64,000 nt of DNA, from assembly GCF_005239225.2 (NCBI RefSeq), contig NC_133293.1:7904333-7968332 (forward strand), given 5' to 3'. The first letter of the stretch is position 1, and each line of letters begins with the position of its first letter. This document shows, one piece after another, positions 24,531 to 37,226 of the stretch. The notes below the pieces were generated by a model. The model had not been told where the DNA came from and did not search any database. It worked only from the letters and a program-made list of their open reading frames with translations. This DNA is from Populus alba (lineage: Eukaryota; Streptophyta; Magnoliopsida; Malpighiales; Salicaceae). The position numbers and the translations under genes were made by a program.

Positions 24531-27337
24531 GGGACCTATTATCTTATAGTTGCAAACAACACAACATGCATACACACAGTAACTCCATGATAGAACACCT
24601 AGGCCATCTCAGAACTATCTTCACCATCCTACAGACTAACCTGCTGTATACCAAGTCCAATAAGTGTGTATTTTGCAGCTCCCAAGTTGAATATCTAGGC
24701 CATGTCATATCAGCAGCAGGAGTGTTGACTAATCCCTATAAGATCAAGGCCATCCTGAATTGGCCTCTCTCTGGCAACATTAAACAACTAAGGGGATTTT
24801 TGGGTCTCACTAGATACTATAGGAGGTTTGTTAAGGGTTATGGCATCATTTGCAAACCCTTAACACAGCTGTTAAAAAAGGATGCCTACAGATGGAACGA
24901 AAAAGCCACCTCAGCCTCCAATCAACTGAAATTCGTGATGACTCAACCTCCAGTCCTGGCATTGCCAGACCTCACTCAACAATTTATCATCGAGATAGAC
25001 GCTAGTAGCAAAGGCATGTGGGCAGTTCTCATGCAAGCAGGCCACCTAATTGCTTTCATTAGTAAAGCATTTGGGGTTAAACAACAACCACTTTCCACCT
25101 ATGAAAGGGAACTCCTTGCTATCCTCCTAGCAGTTACTAAATAGCGACATTACTTATGGGGTCAACACTTTATTATACGTACTGACCATATTAGTCTCAA
25201 ATATCTGTTGGAACAAAAGGTGACTTGCCCATCACAACATGTGTGGCTCGCCAAACTCCTGGGGTTCGACTATGAGATCGAGTTCAAAAAGGAAAAGGAC
25301 AATGTGGTTGTTGATGCCCTCTCAAAGGTGTCATGTGGAACTCTCAGTACCATGGCAGTCTCTTCCCTATCCACTACACTCTTGGAGGCTATCAAACAAT
25401 CTTGGCAAAGTGATAAGGCGGTGTAGCTTCTCATTCAGGAACTCAACCAACAGCCTACCTCTCATCCTCACTACTCATGGGTCAACCAGCTCCTATGCAG
25501 GAAGGGTAAGTTAGTGGTAGGCCAACACGAACCTCTTCAAACTCAGATCATTTCCATATATCATGATTCAGCTGCCGGGGGCCATTCAGGCACTATTGTT
25601 ACAGTCAAACGAGTGGCCAATGGGTTTTATTGGAAGGGCCAGCAAAAGCATGTTCGACAATATATCAGAGAATGCCCCATTTGCCAACAAACCAAGTCTG
25701 AAAATATACGTACTCCTGGCCTGCTACAACCCCTCCTTATTCCTACAAATCCTTTCATTGATATTAGTATGGATTTCGTGGAGGGGCTCCCTAAATCTGA
25801 AGACAATGAGGTTATATTTGTGGTTGTGGACAGATTTAGCAAGTATGCCCACTTCATGACTATTCCCTACCCCTATACTGCCTGTTCTATAGCTTGAGTG
25901 TTCCTCGATAATGTCTACAAATTGCATGGATTTCCAACCACCATTGTTAGTGATAGGGACACTGTTTTTCTCAGTCTTTTCTGGAAGGAGTTATTTGCTA
26001 GACAAGGCATCAAATTGTGTTACTCTACAGCCTATCACCCCCAATCCGATGGCCAGACGGAGGTGGTCAACAAGTGTCTTGAAAACTACCTCCGCTGCAT
26101 GACAGATACTTCTCCCACATATTGGGTTCAGTGGCTTTCCCTAGCCGAATGGTGTTACAACACCAACTACCATACAGCTACCAAATCCACCCCCTATGAA
26201 ATTCTCTACGGCTACCCTCCCCCTTTACACGTTCTCTATGTTCTAAAAGACTCCCTTGTAGACACCGTGGACAGTTTCTTATGCAAAAGAGAACAGATTC
26301 TACATACAGTTAAACGCAACTTACAGCATGCTCAGCATAGGATGATTCAACTTGCAAACAAACACAGAAGTAAAAGATAATTTGCTATTGATGATTTAGT
26401 CTACCTCAAACTACAACCCTATCGATAAAAAACTCTAGGCCATAGAAATTCTCAAAAATTAGCTTCAAAATACTATAGACCATATGAAGTCTGAGCAAGA
26501 ATCGGTACAGTGGCTTACAAATTGCAGTTACCTACCTCTGCCTCCATCCACCCTGTGTTTCATGTGTCACTTCTGAAGAAGAAGGTTGGCAATCGGGTTG
26601 TCCACACCACATTACCTGCTTTGCCATCAAAACCTCTTCTTCTTCCACAAGCTATTTTGGAACGCAGGAGGGTCAAGAAAAATCTACAGGCAGCCACTGA
26701 ACTCTTCATTCATTGGGCTGGTCTCACCCTTGCAGAAGCCACCTGGGAGTTTGCTGATGAGATTGCCTTTTCGTTTTTCCCAATTTGACCTTGAGGACAA
26801 GGTGCAATTGTTATAGGCCAATAATTAGCTATAGGTATACACGCGGGGGGGGATTCAAATTAGTCGATTGTAAAACGGTGCGTTACGAATAAGTCACTAA
26901 AGTCTTAAACGGTGTGTTTTAGAGTTTATATTTCTATTACAAAATTAGTTACCATCACGTGGAAAGAGAAGAAGCACGAGCCGGTTGTTAGGTTCCACTG
27001 TAAATATAATAGCATTCTGTTACAACAGAGGCAGGCATAAAAATAATATTGAATCAGTTCCTTTCTTACAGTCAATTCTTCCCACGCATTCTCTGTGTCC
27101 ACCATTATTCCTTCTTCTTACACTTTCCTCACCTGCTTCTTCTCCTCCTCCCACCCTGCTTCGTATAGTATCCATTGACAACTTGTGCTCTATATCTTGA
27201 CAACCAAGTAATTGCTCCACATATCTGCTACTATTCCATTGTTACAAGTCCATCATTGCAGGGCTTGTGCATTTAATCTCACCCTGTTACTCCTGGATTA
27301 TATAGCTGTAGGACCCATATCATTGTTGCTTGCAACA
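24531..27337 (+). mobile_element. Decayed Ty3/gypsy chromovirus, 3' half with one LTR
   Basis: In order: the C-terminal part of reverse transcriptase (VEYLGHVIS, LRGFLGLTRYYRRFVKGYG, about 24680-24870), RNase H (IDASSKGMWAVL, STYERELLAI), integrase zinc finger (HDSAAGGHSG...CPICQQTK, about 25560-25700), integrase core (DFVEGLP, SDRDTVF, YHPQSDGQTE, 25770-26070) and a chromodomain-like end (ATWEFADE, about 26735). Breaks seen: in-frame stops near 25142, 25424, 25895 and 26380 and a frame change at 26400-26500. Gag, protease, the catalytic half of reverse transcriptase and the 5' LTR are absent. A non-autonomous fossil. Confidence 0.88.
26809..27337 (+). repeat. Putative 3' LTR of the chromovirus fragment
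   Basis: Starts TGTTATAGGCCAATAATT just after GAGGACAAGGTGCAAT at the end of the chromodomain frame and ends TTGCTTGCAACA, so it has TG...CA ends; 529 bp. Limits are inferred from position because no partner LTR lies in the window. Confidence 0.55.
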
Positions 27338-28426
27338 ATATAATAAAAATACAGGTTAAAAACATATATATAAAAAAACATCTTGGAAAAATATAAAAAT
27401 TATTTTCCTTTCTCCACTTGATAAAAACGCAGTATTTGAACACAAAGTTCTTTTTTCTTATGCCTTTTTCTGTTTTTATTGGAAAAATGGAGTATTTAGG
27501 GTATGTTCGGTTCTCTTTCATTAAGCATTTTCCTAATATTCCAGAAACGGCACAACTCAGCTGACAGTATTAATAGCCGCAAAGGAAAAGATGTAATAAT
27601 ATGAGCTATTTGATGATCCCATAAGGAGAATCCTTTATTAATGCTTAAACCGGCTGGATTTCTGTAATATTGTGTTAAAAGTCCCCCAACAGATATATTT
27701 TGGATGTTTAATCATTTCAAACTCCTTTTCCTCCTCCCCCTCTGTACCAAACGAGTCTGTGCCACTCTGCATTTTTGCATTCAGCACCAAGTCAATACAT
27801 ACCAATTACCAAGCTGGAGAAAATTGATACATTATGATTGAGATAAATGAAGCTCCATAAGAAGGAAGAAGGGAGTAAAATGATTCAACTAATTGTTGTT
27901 TTTAAGAAATACAGGTTGTGGGCTACGGAAAAAAAAAAACAAGAAAAACAGGCAATGACCAAAACCCCGCCGATCATAATGCTGGAGGTAGATGCTAGGG
28001 TCTGGCTTTGAATGAAGTTCTACCTTTGACAAAAGTACTAACATTTGCACAAGAATGGAGTAAAAAAGAAATTCATGTTCTGTAACCCAAAAGATACTAC
28101 AATCAATATAACCTAGCCGGCTTCATTGGATGCATTCAGCCAGAAGCAGCAGGAACTTGGACTTCAGAATATTACTGCTGTGACTATTCAGATAACTGGA
28201 GGTAATCTAACAAGAATGTAGCATTCCACCTAATTTGTTTTTCCAGGTTAAATTCTGCTGCATAAAGAAGTAATTTCGGTGAAGCCCAATATCCAACTAG
28301 AAACATTTTGTTCAACCACGAACCATCGAGATTGCTAAGATGAGAATTTGCCATCCGAAACAATCTACTAATCGGAAATACTTCACCCGGATATTTAACC
28401 AGAAGTCAATACAGAAAAAATCTACC
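27338..28426 (-). other. 3' flank and UTR of the transporter gene
   Basis: No gene seen. The part nearest 28426 is presumably 3' UTR; the rest is spacer up to the chromovirus LTR. Confidence 0.4.
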
Positions 28427-29566
28427 TCATTTCCCCTGATTTGACTGGGTAACTTCCTTCTCATAATTGTTGCTTTCTATGTTGCTTTGCATTTCTAGTA
28501 GCTTCTGTTGTTCTTCATCGGTTTGCTCTGCTTTTACTTCAGGCACAGCCTTAGGCTTGCTTGTGGACTGTTGATACATGATGCCACCTAGCATACAAAT
28601 AAGAAGTCCCACTGTCCCAACGAATGTTGAATGCTTGTCCCAAATAACCAGATTGATTACAACTGTCAACAACTTGTTCACCACACCAAGAACTGTATAT
28701 CCTGTAGCAGAGATTGCTCTCCGGCAAGAAAACCCAAAGAAAGAGATGGCTAAACCAAACAAACAAGACAAACCAACTGGCAAAACCACCGCAAATGAGT
28801 GCCAATCTGACTCATCTGAAATTTCATGCTTTATCTTCTTAAGCTCCCCCATTATAAGCAATTCCAGCGGAAAGAGTAAGAGGGCCTCAAGATTGTTGTA
28901 CAACACGAGACCCCATGTATTTAAACCAATGGTCATAACAACATGCTTGATATAGACAAAATCTATAGTCATGCTTACCAAGTAAGCTAGAGCCCAGCTG
29001 TAAGCCATGACTGTAAACTGAAGATCTGTTAGCACATATAGCACACTTCCACCAAAGATGGTAGAAAGAGACAACCATGTCTTCAATGATGGCCATGGCT
29101 GGTGTAGGAACAAGGTCTCTCCCATTGCAACAAAGATGGGGACTAACGAACGGAAGACAATGAAGGTATCAACATTAGCATGCAATAAGAGCTCACTGTT
29201 TGTAAAGAGTGACAGGTAGAACATAATAGCTGCAGGTAGGAACCGCCACATGGTCAAAAGGTTGAGTGAATCATGCTCTAAAACCTTGCACCACCCACAG
29301 ACAAGTACACCTGTAGCGCTAGTGAAATACTGCAATGCAGTTAGTGCCCCAGGATAGGGGAATTTCATGATGGCCCACTTGTTGATGATGGAGAGCAGGG
29401 ATGCTGAGATGCAATATCCAGCAGCTATGCCATAGATGGATGTTTGCTTGAGTAAGCCACTATACCAGGTTGCCAGGGTTTCATTAGCAGGAGAGGCGGA
29501 TCCCGTACCTTTCTGCTCCTCTTCAGCTTTAGGGTTCTCCATGTCAGCAGATATCTGAGAGAACAC
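28427..29566 (-). CDS. Golgi GDP-sugar transporter, GONST3/GGLT1 type, 379 aa
   Basis: Single coding exon. Drug/metabolite-transporter-fold nucleotide-sugar antiporter with about ten hydrophobic segments (for example SASLLSIINKWAIM, FLPAAIMFYLSLF, NVDTFIVFRSLVPIFVAMG, SWALAYLVSMTIDFVYIKHVVM, GLSCLFGLAISFFGFSCRRAI, GTVGLLICMLGGIMY). It closely resembles Arabidopsis At1g76340 (GONST3, renamed GGLT1, a Golgi GDP-L-galactose transporter needed for rhamnogalacturonan II side chains). The nucleotide-binding GALNK motif of GDP-mannose transporters appears as GVVNK. The hydrophilic C-terminus, rich in E, Q and K, probably faces the cytosol. The start is uncertain: MFSQISADMENP (used) or MENP 24 nt further in; a CTCTCAG just upstream may be the acceptor of a 5' UTR intron whose donor is near 30211. 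A broken duplicate lies at 19715-23060. Confidence 0.93.
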   Translation of the reverse strand: MFSQISADMENPKAEEEQKGTGSASPANETLATWYSGLLKQTSIYGIAAGYCISASLLSIINKWAIMKFPYPGALTALQYFTSATGVLVCGWCKVLEHDSLNLLTMWRFLPAAIMFYLSLFTNSELLLHANVDTFIVFRSLVPIFVAMGETLFLHQPWPSLKTWLSLSTIFGGSVLYVLTDLQFTVMAYSWALAYLVSMTIDFVYIKHVVMTIGLNTWGLVLYNNLEALLLFPLELLIMGELKKIKHEISDESDWHSFAVVLPVGLSCLFGLAISFFGFSCRRAISATGYTVLGVVNKLLTVVINLVIWDKHSTFVGTVGLLICMLGGIMYQQSTSKPKAVPEVKAEQTDEEQQKLLEMQSNIESNNYEKEVTQSNQGK

Positions 29567-30340
29567 TGATCAAGCAAGTGGAGAAGAAATCATAAAGTTA
29601 GTTCAGAATTTTTTATCCCATTCCTTCAAATTCAGGATTTTTATCCCAAAGGCGGCCACATGTTAACAAAACAACAAAAAGAATACCTACACTTTTTTAT
29701 GGTACATTGCACAAAGAAAAGGTGAACAAGCACCTTCTTTTAACCTCTATCTAGATCCGTCAAGGAAACAAATTCAGTTAAAATCGAGAAAGAGTGGGGA
29801 AAATACAAGAGACAGCAAAAAAGGGCTAGGTTTCCGCAAAGAAGCAGCAAATTACTTCAAATTGAGCCATAAAACACAAAAATCCAACTCCAAAAACTTC
29901 AATTTGTCAACATGAATAAAACCCAAGTTACATTGAATCAGAAACTGGTTAAGCATACCAAATCAAAATCTACTATCTCCGTAATTAATAACATTTTCTC
30001 CAAATCACCAATAGCCAATGAACCCAGAATTCCAATTTGATGAACAACTCGTTTTTTACTTAATGTATTGAATTGCCAAGCTTATAACCAGCCTTCAACA
30101 AGCTACGGGCAGGGAGTTAAAGCATATTTCTAAACCCACATTTTCCCGGCAACAAAGCAGATGAGAAAAGGGTGTGCATGATCAGATCAAAGAAGGAAAG
30201 GAAGAAAAGATACCTGTGGTGTGGATCTTGCAATCTGTTAGCAGAGAGAGGGACCGCGTGCGCCTGGTTAGCGTTTAGATGGGGCAACAGGCAAGGCACT
30301 AGGCAGTGAGAATAAAACTGAATCGGCGACGTTTAATTCG
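29567..30340 (-). other. 5' leader region of the transporter gene, probable 5' UTR intron
   Basis: On the minus strand a plausible donor (CACAG then GTATCTTTTC) lies near 30211 and a plausible acceptor (CTCTCAG) near 29555. This would split the 5' UTR with an intron of about 650 bp. Inferred from splice-like motifs only. Confidence 0.4.
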
Positions 30341-32221
30341 ATATTTATAAATTTGAAGTCTCCACTGGCCCAGTATGGAGGGTCGGTGGCTCGGTGGCTC
30401 GGTGCAGTGCACAGCTCCAGCTGAGTCCACGCACCACTCTCAAATCTCGATGTTGAAGTATTATTTTGTGCAGTTGCTTGACGTAGTTACAAAAGTAATT
30501 TATTTAAATCTCTTCCTTTTCTTATGATTTAATCTCTTTCTTTTGAATGGATGGTTACGTAGAATAATTTTTTTAATCTAAGAGTTTAAATTATTTTTTA
30601 ATATATTCTCTTATTTATTTATTTTTTTAATTCAAAATCTGTATAGATACATACTATTTTATATTATTAATTAAATTTTAATTGAAAGAGAAACTAAAAG
30701 AAACTGACTATAGCAGTAAAATACGCAGAAAGATTAAAAGAAAATAAAAGAAACTTAAATAAATAAATAAATTAAAACCTGCTCTGTTTCCTAAGAGTTG
30801 AAATGCTTTTCAAATAATCCAAAAAGTACAAACCGTACTTAATTTTAACAAAAAAAAAATAATAAAATTTGTCCAAAAGCAGGTTCTCAGCCCCAAACGG
30901 GCTCTAAACCCAAGATGTATCTCAGCACATGGAAGCTCTATTCACGAGACCGCGCCTTCGGCATTGTGAGAAGATTCAGGCATAGACAACTGGACATGTG
31001 TGGACATTTTAATGGACAGGATATTTTTTCAATTATTGAAATACTGAGATATTAAATTATATTTTTAAAACTTTATTGAGATTATTGGGAGGTGGGTTTA
31101 AATTGTTGTGATTTGAGTTGATTTCTCATTCCTTTATTCCTTTTTATTTTATTTCAAAATCAATCATAACTTGTTTCAAGGTGACCTTCGAATTATTTCT
31201 TTTACATTTTGTACGTATCCTTGTTTAATTGTTTTGTGATTTATGTTTTTTTTTTTTCATTTTAACTCTTATTTATCTTACCTGGGTTATTAAACTTTAT
31301 AGAGTCTATGGCTTGGTTTGCAAGTTTGGATGGGTAAATTGTCCCAGCTTGCAGGTTTAGCAAGTTTTTTTTTTTTTTTAATTGAACTTGATTATGTGAT
31401 AATCTATTTTGTAAAAAAAAAAAAAAATGTTATTGAATTTTAAAAAGTTCAAGAGCCTATTAACAGGTATGGCAAGTTTAAATTTTTTATATACATAGAA
31501 ATTCATTTTTTTTCAATTCATCATTTGATATTTGATTGATTGAGAATTGAGTTTCATAATTTGTTTTGTTAAATTTTTTATGCGGTTATCATAATCTTAA
31601 AAAAAAAGTCTTTGTGTTGGTTTGACATTTGATTTTGTGATTGTCTATTTTTATTATTATATAGTTAAATACACAATAATTTTTTAAAAAAGTTATTAAC
31701 CCCGATGAAATTCTTTACCTAGTTTGCGGGCTTAACATATTAACTCGGGTTATCCAATCACAAATTTAGTGAGTTTACCCATCAAACCTGATTTTTTTTT
31801 CTAGTCCTTTAATTTTTTTTTTATTTTACTCTTATTCAATATTTGATTGGTTAAGAAATGAATTTCATGGTTTATTTTTTTATTTTATTTTCTATAGGAT
31901 TATAACAATATCAAATAGATGTCTTTTTTTCAGGGTTGATACAAGCATCTAGTGTTATCATAAAATTAAATAAAAATAATTTATAAAAACAACAAAGTTA
32001 TAAAACCCACTGAACTCCATTGTCCAAGTCACATAGTGTTTGACATCAATACAATTTGATATCATCTCAATAAAAAAGTAAAATTGTTGTCTTAAAGTTT
32101 TTTAAAAAGTATGATATATTTTTACCATTGGTCATCTAAGTTGTCTTCGAACCCAATAAATTAAATAATTCACTTTAGATTAGCTCACACGTGATTTAAC
32201 AAAACTTCGAACAGATAAAAA
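30341..32221. other. AT-rich intergenic DNA
   Basis: No gene recognised. The segment at about 30790-30905 resembles the MITE at 10240-10444 (shared AAAAAGTACAAACCG.ACTTAATTTTAAC). The remainder is low-complexity with homopolymers. Confidence 0.45.
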
Positions 32222-35200
32222 ACCAGGTTTATACAGGTTTTAAGATTGAACTATTTTATTGAATTTAATGATAATGGCAAAAAAAAACTCTATACTCTTA
32301 ATATTATTTTTAAAATTTAGAAAAAAGAATAATTTTAATCGTAGTGGAGTGCAGGTGAATGTACTGTAGTGTGTTTGGTATTGTTATAGTTGTTGTGGTT
32401 TGAAAAAAAATTATTTTATAAAAAATACTGTTGGTTGAGATTGATTTGGTATTATGTATGTTTGGTAAAAACTGTGGTTGAAATTGAGATTGAACAAAAA
32501 AGTAATTTAATGTGTTTGGTTAATAATGCTTTTGAAATTGAGATTATAAAATAATTTTAAAAAATATTTATTAATATTGATGAGTTTTTAATTTAAATAT
32601 TATAGATTTAACTATTGTTATTACATTATGAAATAAATAATACTTTATATAAAATATTTTTTATTGTTTCATTAAATTTTTTACAATTCCGTCACGTATG
32701 AAATACATCCGACAAGGACTACAGTTTTTTTGGTTTCTTAAGCGGCAACAATATCATGTAAAATATAATCAGAAATAAAATTGGGATTGCGATCAAATTT
32801 TACAAATGCTACGTTATCAACGATCTCTGTCTAATTTATATAGTGTCATTGAATAATGTTAAATACTAGTTTTTTGAATCAAAACATAATTGAAAAATAA
32901 AAAAAATAATAATTTTTTATTTTATTGGCTCAAACCTGATTCAATGCATTTTTCAATGTATTTTGAGTTTTGGATTGGAACTCAATTTGGCTGGTACCAA
33001 TCCTACCACAACAGTGTAGTATTGTGCATGCATTCATGAACTGTGCATGCTAATTAATTCATTTATGAACAGTGTAGTACTTAATAATGTAGCATGAACA
33101 CTGTTTATGCTAATTAATTTCATTAACAGTGCAAAAGAAATAGCCTTAACGCAAAAAACTTATGAGTTCCATAAACAGTAAATTATAGTTTTTATTTTAT
33201 CAAACAAGTTGTATCTGCGTTTGAGACACAATCTCTTAAATAAACACTCTACATTTTTTTTTTGTATAGTATAGCTACATTAGAGCCGAGAGAAATGGCT
33301 GGCTAGAATGTGTCCATGTTTCAGTTCTATTTGGTTTGAGACTTCGACACGTGTTAATAAGACAGTAACTTGAATGTGAAACTGACCCTGACATCATAAA
33401 ATAATAAAAACTCGTTTACTTGTATTTTTAATTCTTTTATTTCTGCCATCAAGCACCAATTTTTCCATACAGTGATAGTGGTGATTATATTTTATTTGAT
33501 TTAATTTTTATTAAAAATAAATAATTAAATTGATTTTTTTTAATAAAAAAATTAAAATCAGTTTAAACTGATTAATTAGTTTCAGTTCAATTTTTTTTGA
33601 ATAAAAATTGGTTTAAACTGGTTTGTCTTAATTTTTTTGATTTTTTCTATTTTGGCTTTGTTTTGACTCTTTTTTTTTTTTTTTTTTATTTGGGTTCGAT
33701 TGGTTTTTTTTTCAGTTTCAGGCTTATAAAACCGAAACGGTTAGTTTTTTTAAAATTTGAATCAATTTAATCTGTTTTTTTTTATTTTTTTATTTTTTTA
33801 TTTAATTAATTTTTTAGTTTTTTTCTCCTAGATAAGGGATCGGTTTCTTCATTTTTCTTTCTCCTCTTCTTGCTACCTTTTTCCATCTAACATTAAACAT
33901 CCTAGATAATTCAACATAAATAGAAGATAATGTTAGGTGATTGTTTTTCTTTTCCGAACAATTAATCATTTATACTTGATTTCTGAATAGATAAGTTATT
34001 TATATTTTTTAATTATCTTAATTTCAGGCAAAGACTTTTCTGTATTTTCTTTCTCAAAGCTCGTCTGCTTCTACAACCTCCGGTGTGAGGCATATATAAT
34101 GCAGACTTCGAGCATGTTAGATTTTGCTGACAATTTTTTTTTTAAATAATTAGTTTAGTATTTTTTTTAATTGTTTTAATATATTGATGTTATAAATAAA
34201 TTTTTAAAAAATAAAATAAATTTTAATATATTTTTAAATAAAAAATATTTTAAAAAAATAATCATTACCTAATCTACCTACAACAGAATATTTTATATGA
34301 TACAGTGATGACAACCTACCAATTTAGACCCCACACATAAATTGAAAACTCATGATGCCTCACTTCTTTCTTCTGTTTACTCACCTCCCATCAAATATGA
34401 TTTACCATTGTTTACAGCAGGTGAAAATTTTATTGAAGAATGCCATGCTTAATCGGTACCAACAGCTCTTACTTGTAGAAATAATTATTTTTTAAAGTAT
34501 TTTTTTATTTAAAAATATTTAAAATAATATTATTATTTTTTATTTTTTTTATTAATATATTCAAAACTCAAATTAGATAAAAGTTTGGACAGGTTTTCAT
34601 TTTATTAAATTTAATAATATTAACAAAAAAACTCCATACTCTTAATATTATTTTTAAATTTAGAAAAGGAATAATCGGACTTGAAGTGGCATGTGAATAT
34701 ACTAGTATATATTATATGAATAGCTACATTAGAGCCGAGAGAAAATATAATGTTTCAGTTTATTTGGTTTTTTTTAATTTTGAATATGAATTTTAAATAG
34801 AATAAAAAAAAAACTCGTTTAGTTAATGTTTAATTACACAATTGTTTTTTTTTTAAAAGTATTTTTTTTTAAAAAATATTTATTTATTTGTTTTAATTTT
34901 AATAATATTAAAAAAATAATTTTTAAAAAATTAAAAAAAATATTACTTTTTAAATAAAAAATTAATTAAAAAAACAATTACAATCACATCCATATCTTTA
35001 AACATAATTTTTTTTTATTTGTGGCCACCAAGTTTCCCATGGATAGTTCAACATTTTTCTTTCTCCTCTTCTTGCTACCTTTTTCCATCGAACATTAAAC
35101 ATCCTAGATAATTCAACATAAATAGAAGATAATGTTAGGTGATTGTTATTCTTTTCCGAACAATTAATCATTTACACTTGATTTCTGAACAGATAAGTTA

Positions 35201-35650
35201 TTTATATTTTTTAATTATCTTAATTTCAGGCAAAGACTTTTCTATATTTTCTTTCTCAAATCTCGTCTGCTTCTACAACCGGTGTAAAGCATATATAATG
35301 CAGACTTCGAGCATGTTAGATTTCGCTGCTTTAAAAAACAAAAAACTATTTTTTTGTTTTAAAATAATTATTTTAATATATTTTAAAATAAAAAATATTT
35401 TAAAAAATAATCATTACCTAATCCTACCTATAACAGAATGTTTTCAATGATACAATGATGACAACCTACCAATTTAGACCCCACACGTAAATTGAAAACT
35501 CATGATGCCCTCATTTCTTCCTTTTGTATACTCACCTACATCAAATATGATTTACCATTATTTACAGCAGGTGAAAATTTTATTTTCTCGAAAGGTTCCT
35601 GCATTGATGAATGCCATGCTTGGTTGGTCCAAACAGCTCTTGATTTAAAA
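32222..35650 (+). repeat. Segmental duplication in direct orientation (about 32.2-34.5 kb and 34.6-35.65 kb)
   Basis: Matched landmarks in both copies: ATACTCTTAATATTATTTTT at about 32293/34635, AGCTACATTAGAGCCGAGAG at about 33272/34726, CTCCTCTTCTTGCTACC at about 33862/35064, GCATATATAATGCAGACTTC at about 34090/35288 and TTTACAGCAGGTGAAAATTTTA at about 34412/35561. Copy 1 carries an extra block of about 0.9 kb (32370-33260) that looks like an inserted element with inverted ends. Non-coding. Confidence 0.75.
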
Positions 35651-36100
35651 ATATCTCAATAATAATTATTTTTTAAAATATTTTTTATTTAAAAATATAT
35701 AAATATAATATATATATATTTTATTTTTTTAAAATTTATTTTTAATATTAATACATCAAAACAATTTAAAAACATACAAAATTTAACTTTTAACATATAT
35801 CTATTTCAACTTAACTTAATTAGTAAAAAACTATTGACCGAATAGAAAAAAAGATAAATTATTTGATAGGTGGTTTTGTAATAAGAATTTGAAATTAAAA
35901 AAATTATTTTTTATATAATTTTATATTCAAGTTTTATAATTATTATTATAATAATTATTAAAAATTTATATAATTATTAATTTTAGAATTAGTGAAATTA
36001 ATCAGATGTATTTTCACGGTAATAAAAAAAAGAACAAAAGAAATGAAAAGATAAGTTTAGTTGACTAATGGATGTACGCGGTTGGCTCCTGGTTAGGCAT

Positions 36101-36102
<2 letters not shown>

Positions 36103-36143
<41 letters not shown>
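36103..36143 (+). repeat. Poly-T tract, 41 nt
   Basis: An uninterrupted run of 41 T just upstream of the next gene's leader. It may be the poly-A end of a minus-strand retro-inserted sequence or simple slippage; its length in an assembly is unreliable. Confidence 0.9.
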
Positions 36144-37226
36144 CGGGCAGTTGCTTAGACATGCTCCTTTCCTGATTGTGCGACCTTTGCTTTCTTAAAG
36201 GTTTCAGCATCTTCACACAGGAGAATTTTCACATTTGACTCTCCACCTAAAACCTAAACTCATAAATATCTCACAAACAAACAACATTCTGAGCTTTCAC
36301 CAGCAACTACTACAACTGTCTTTGTGTTTCTTGATTCCTCTGCACCCAACAACCTCTTTGTTCAGCTTCATGTACTGCAAGGAAGTTTCTCTAGCACTAC
36401 CTTGTGCGCCGAATAATGCCCATCTTGTTACATAACTCTGGTCTTTACTACTTTGGTTCTTGTTTACTGATTGCATTGTCTTGATTGATCGTGCTTTGGC
36501 TATCTTTTATCTGGATCTGATGACGATGACGATGATTTAAATATGACTAGTAAGTATTACTTTAATGTCATGATGAAGTGTGTGGTTGTCTTTTTGTGCG
36601 CTTCTTGTCTTGGATTCTCTCTGTTCTGGTGCTCGCCTACCATTCAACGGATTCTAGTAATATTTATTTGTTTTCATCTTGATTTTTCTTTTCATTTTTC
36701 TCTTACTTGTTGAAAATATTGCATTTTCTTTAATCAATTCTCTTCTCAGGGGTTGGAGTACTGTTCTTGTTTTCCTACCCTCCGGCTCTCTCTCTCTTGA
36801 AATGAACTGGGAGATTTTTCTTCATTAACTGGCTTTTATTAGTGTTATTATTTGTGGAGGCCCTCTTCGGGGATATGGAGTAATATTATAATTTTGAGTG
36901 CATGCATAGGTGGGTCACATATTCTCTAATTAACCTGCAATGTTGAGACCTGCCCACGTTCTCTATGCCGTTCTTTCTTCCTCTCCCATATAAGCTTAAC
37001 ACACCATTTTCTTTCTATTTTTGTTATTTCAAATTCACCCGCATGCATAACATGATTATTTGAAATTGGATTTTGATTTTCTCTTTTTATGTGTGCTTGT
37101 TTTGAGGATGTTTGCTGAATTCTGGGTGTTTTTGTGTTGACCTGTAATTGCATAAGGTTTGATCAATGTACAGGTATGTGATTGATTAGACCCGTTAAGA
37201 GAAAAACACGTATTCTTCATAAAAAA

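Noticed and set aside
35998..36216. Minus-strand frame with a long lysine run
   Set aside because: The lysines come from the 41-nt poly-T tract; not a gene.
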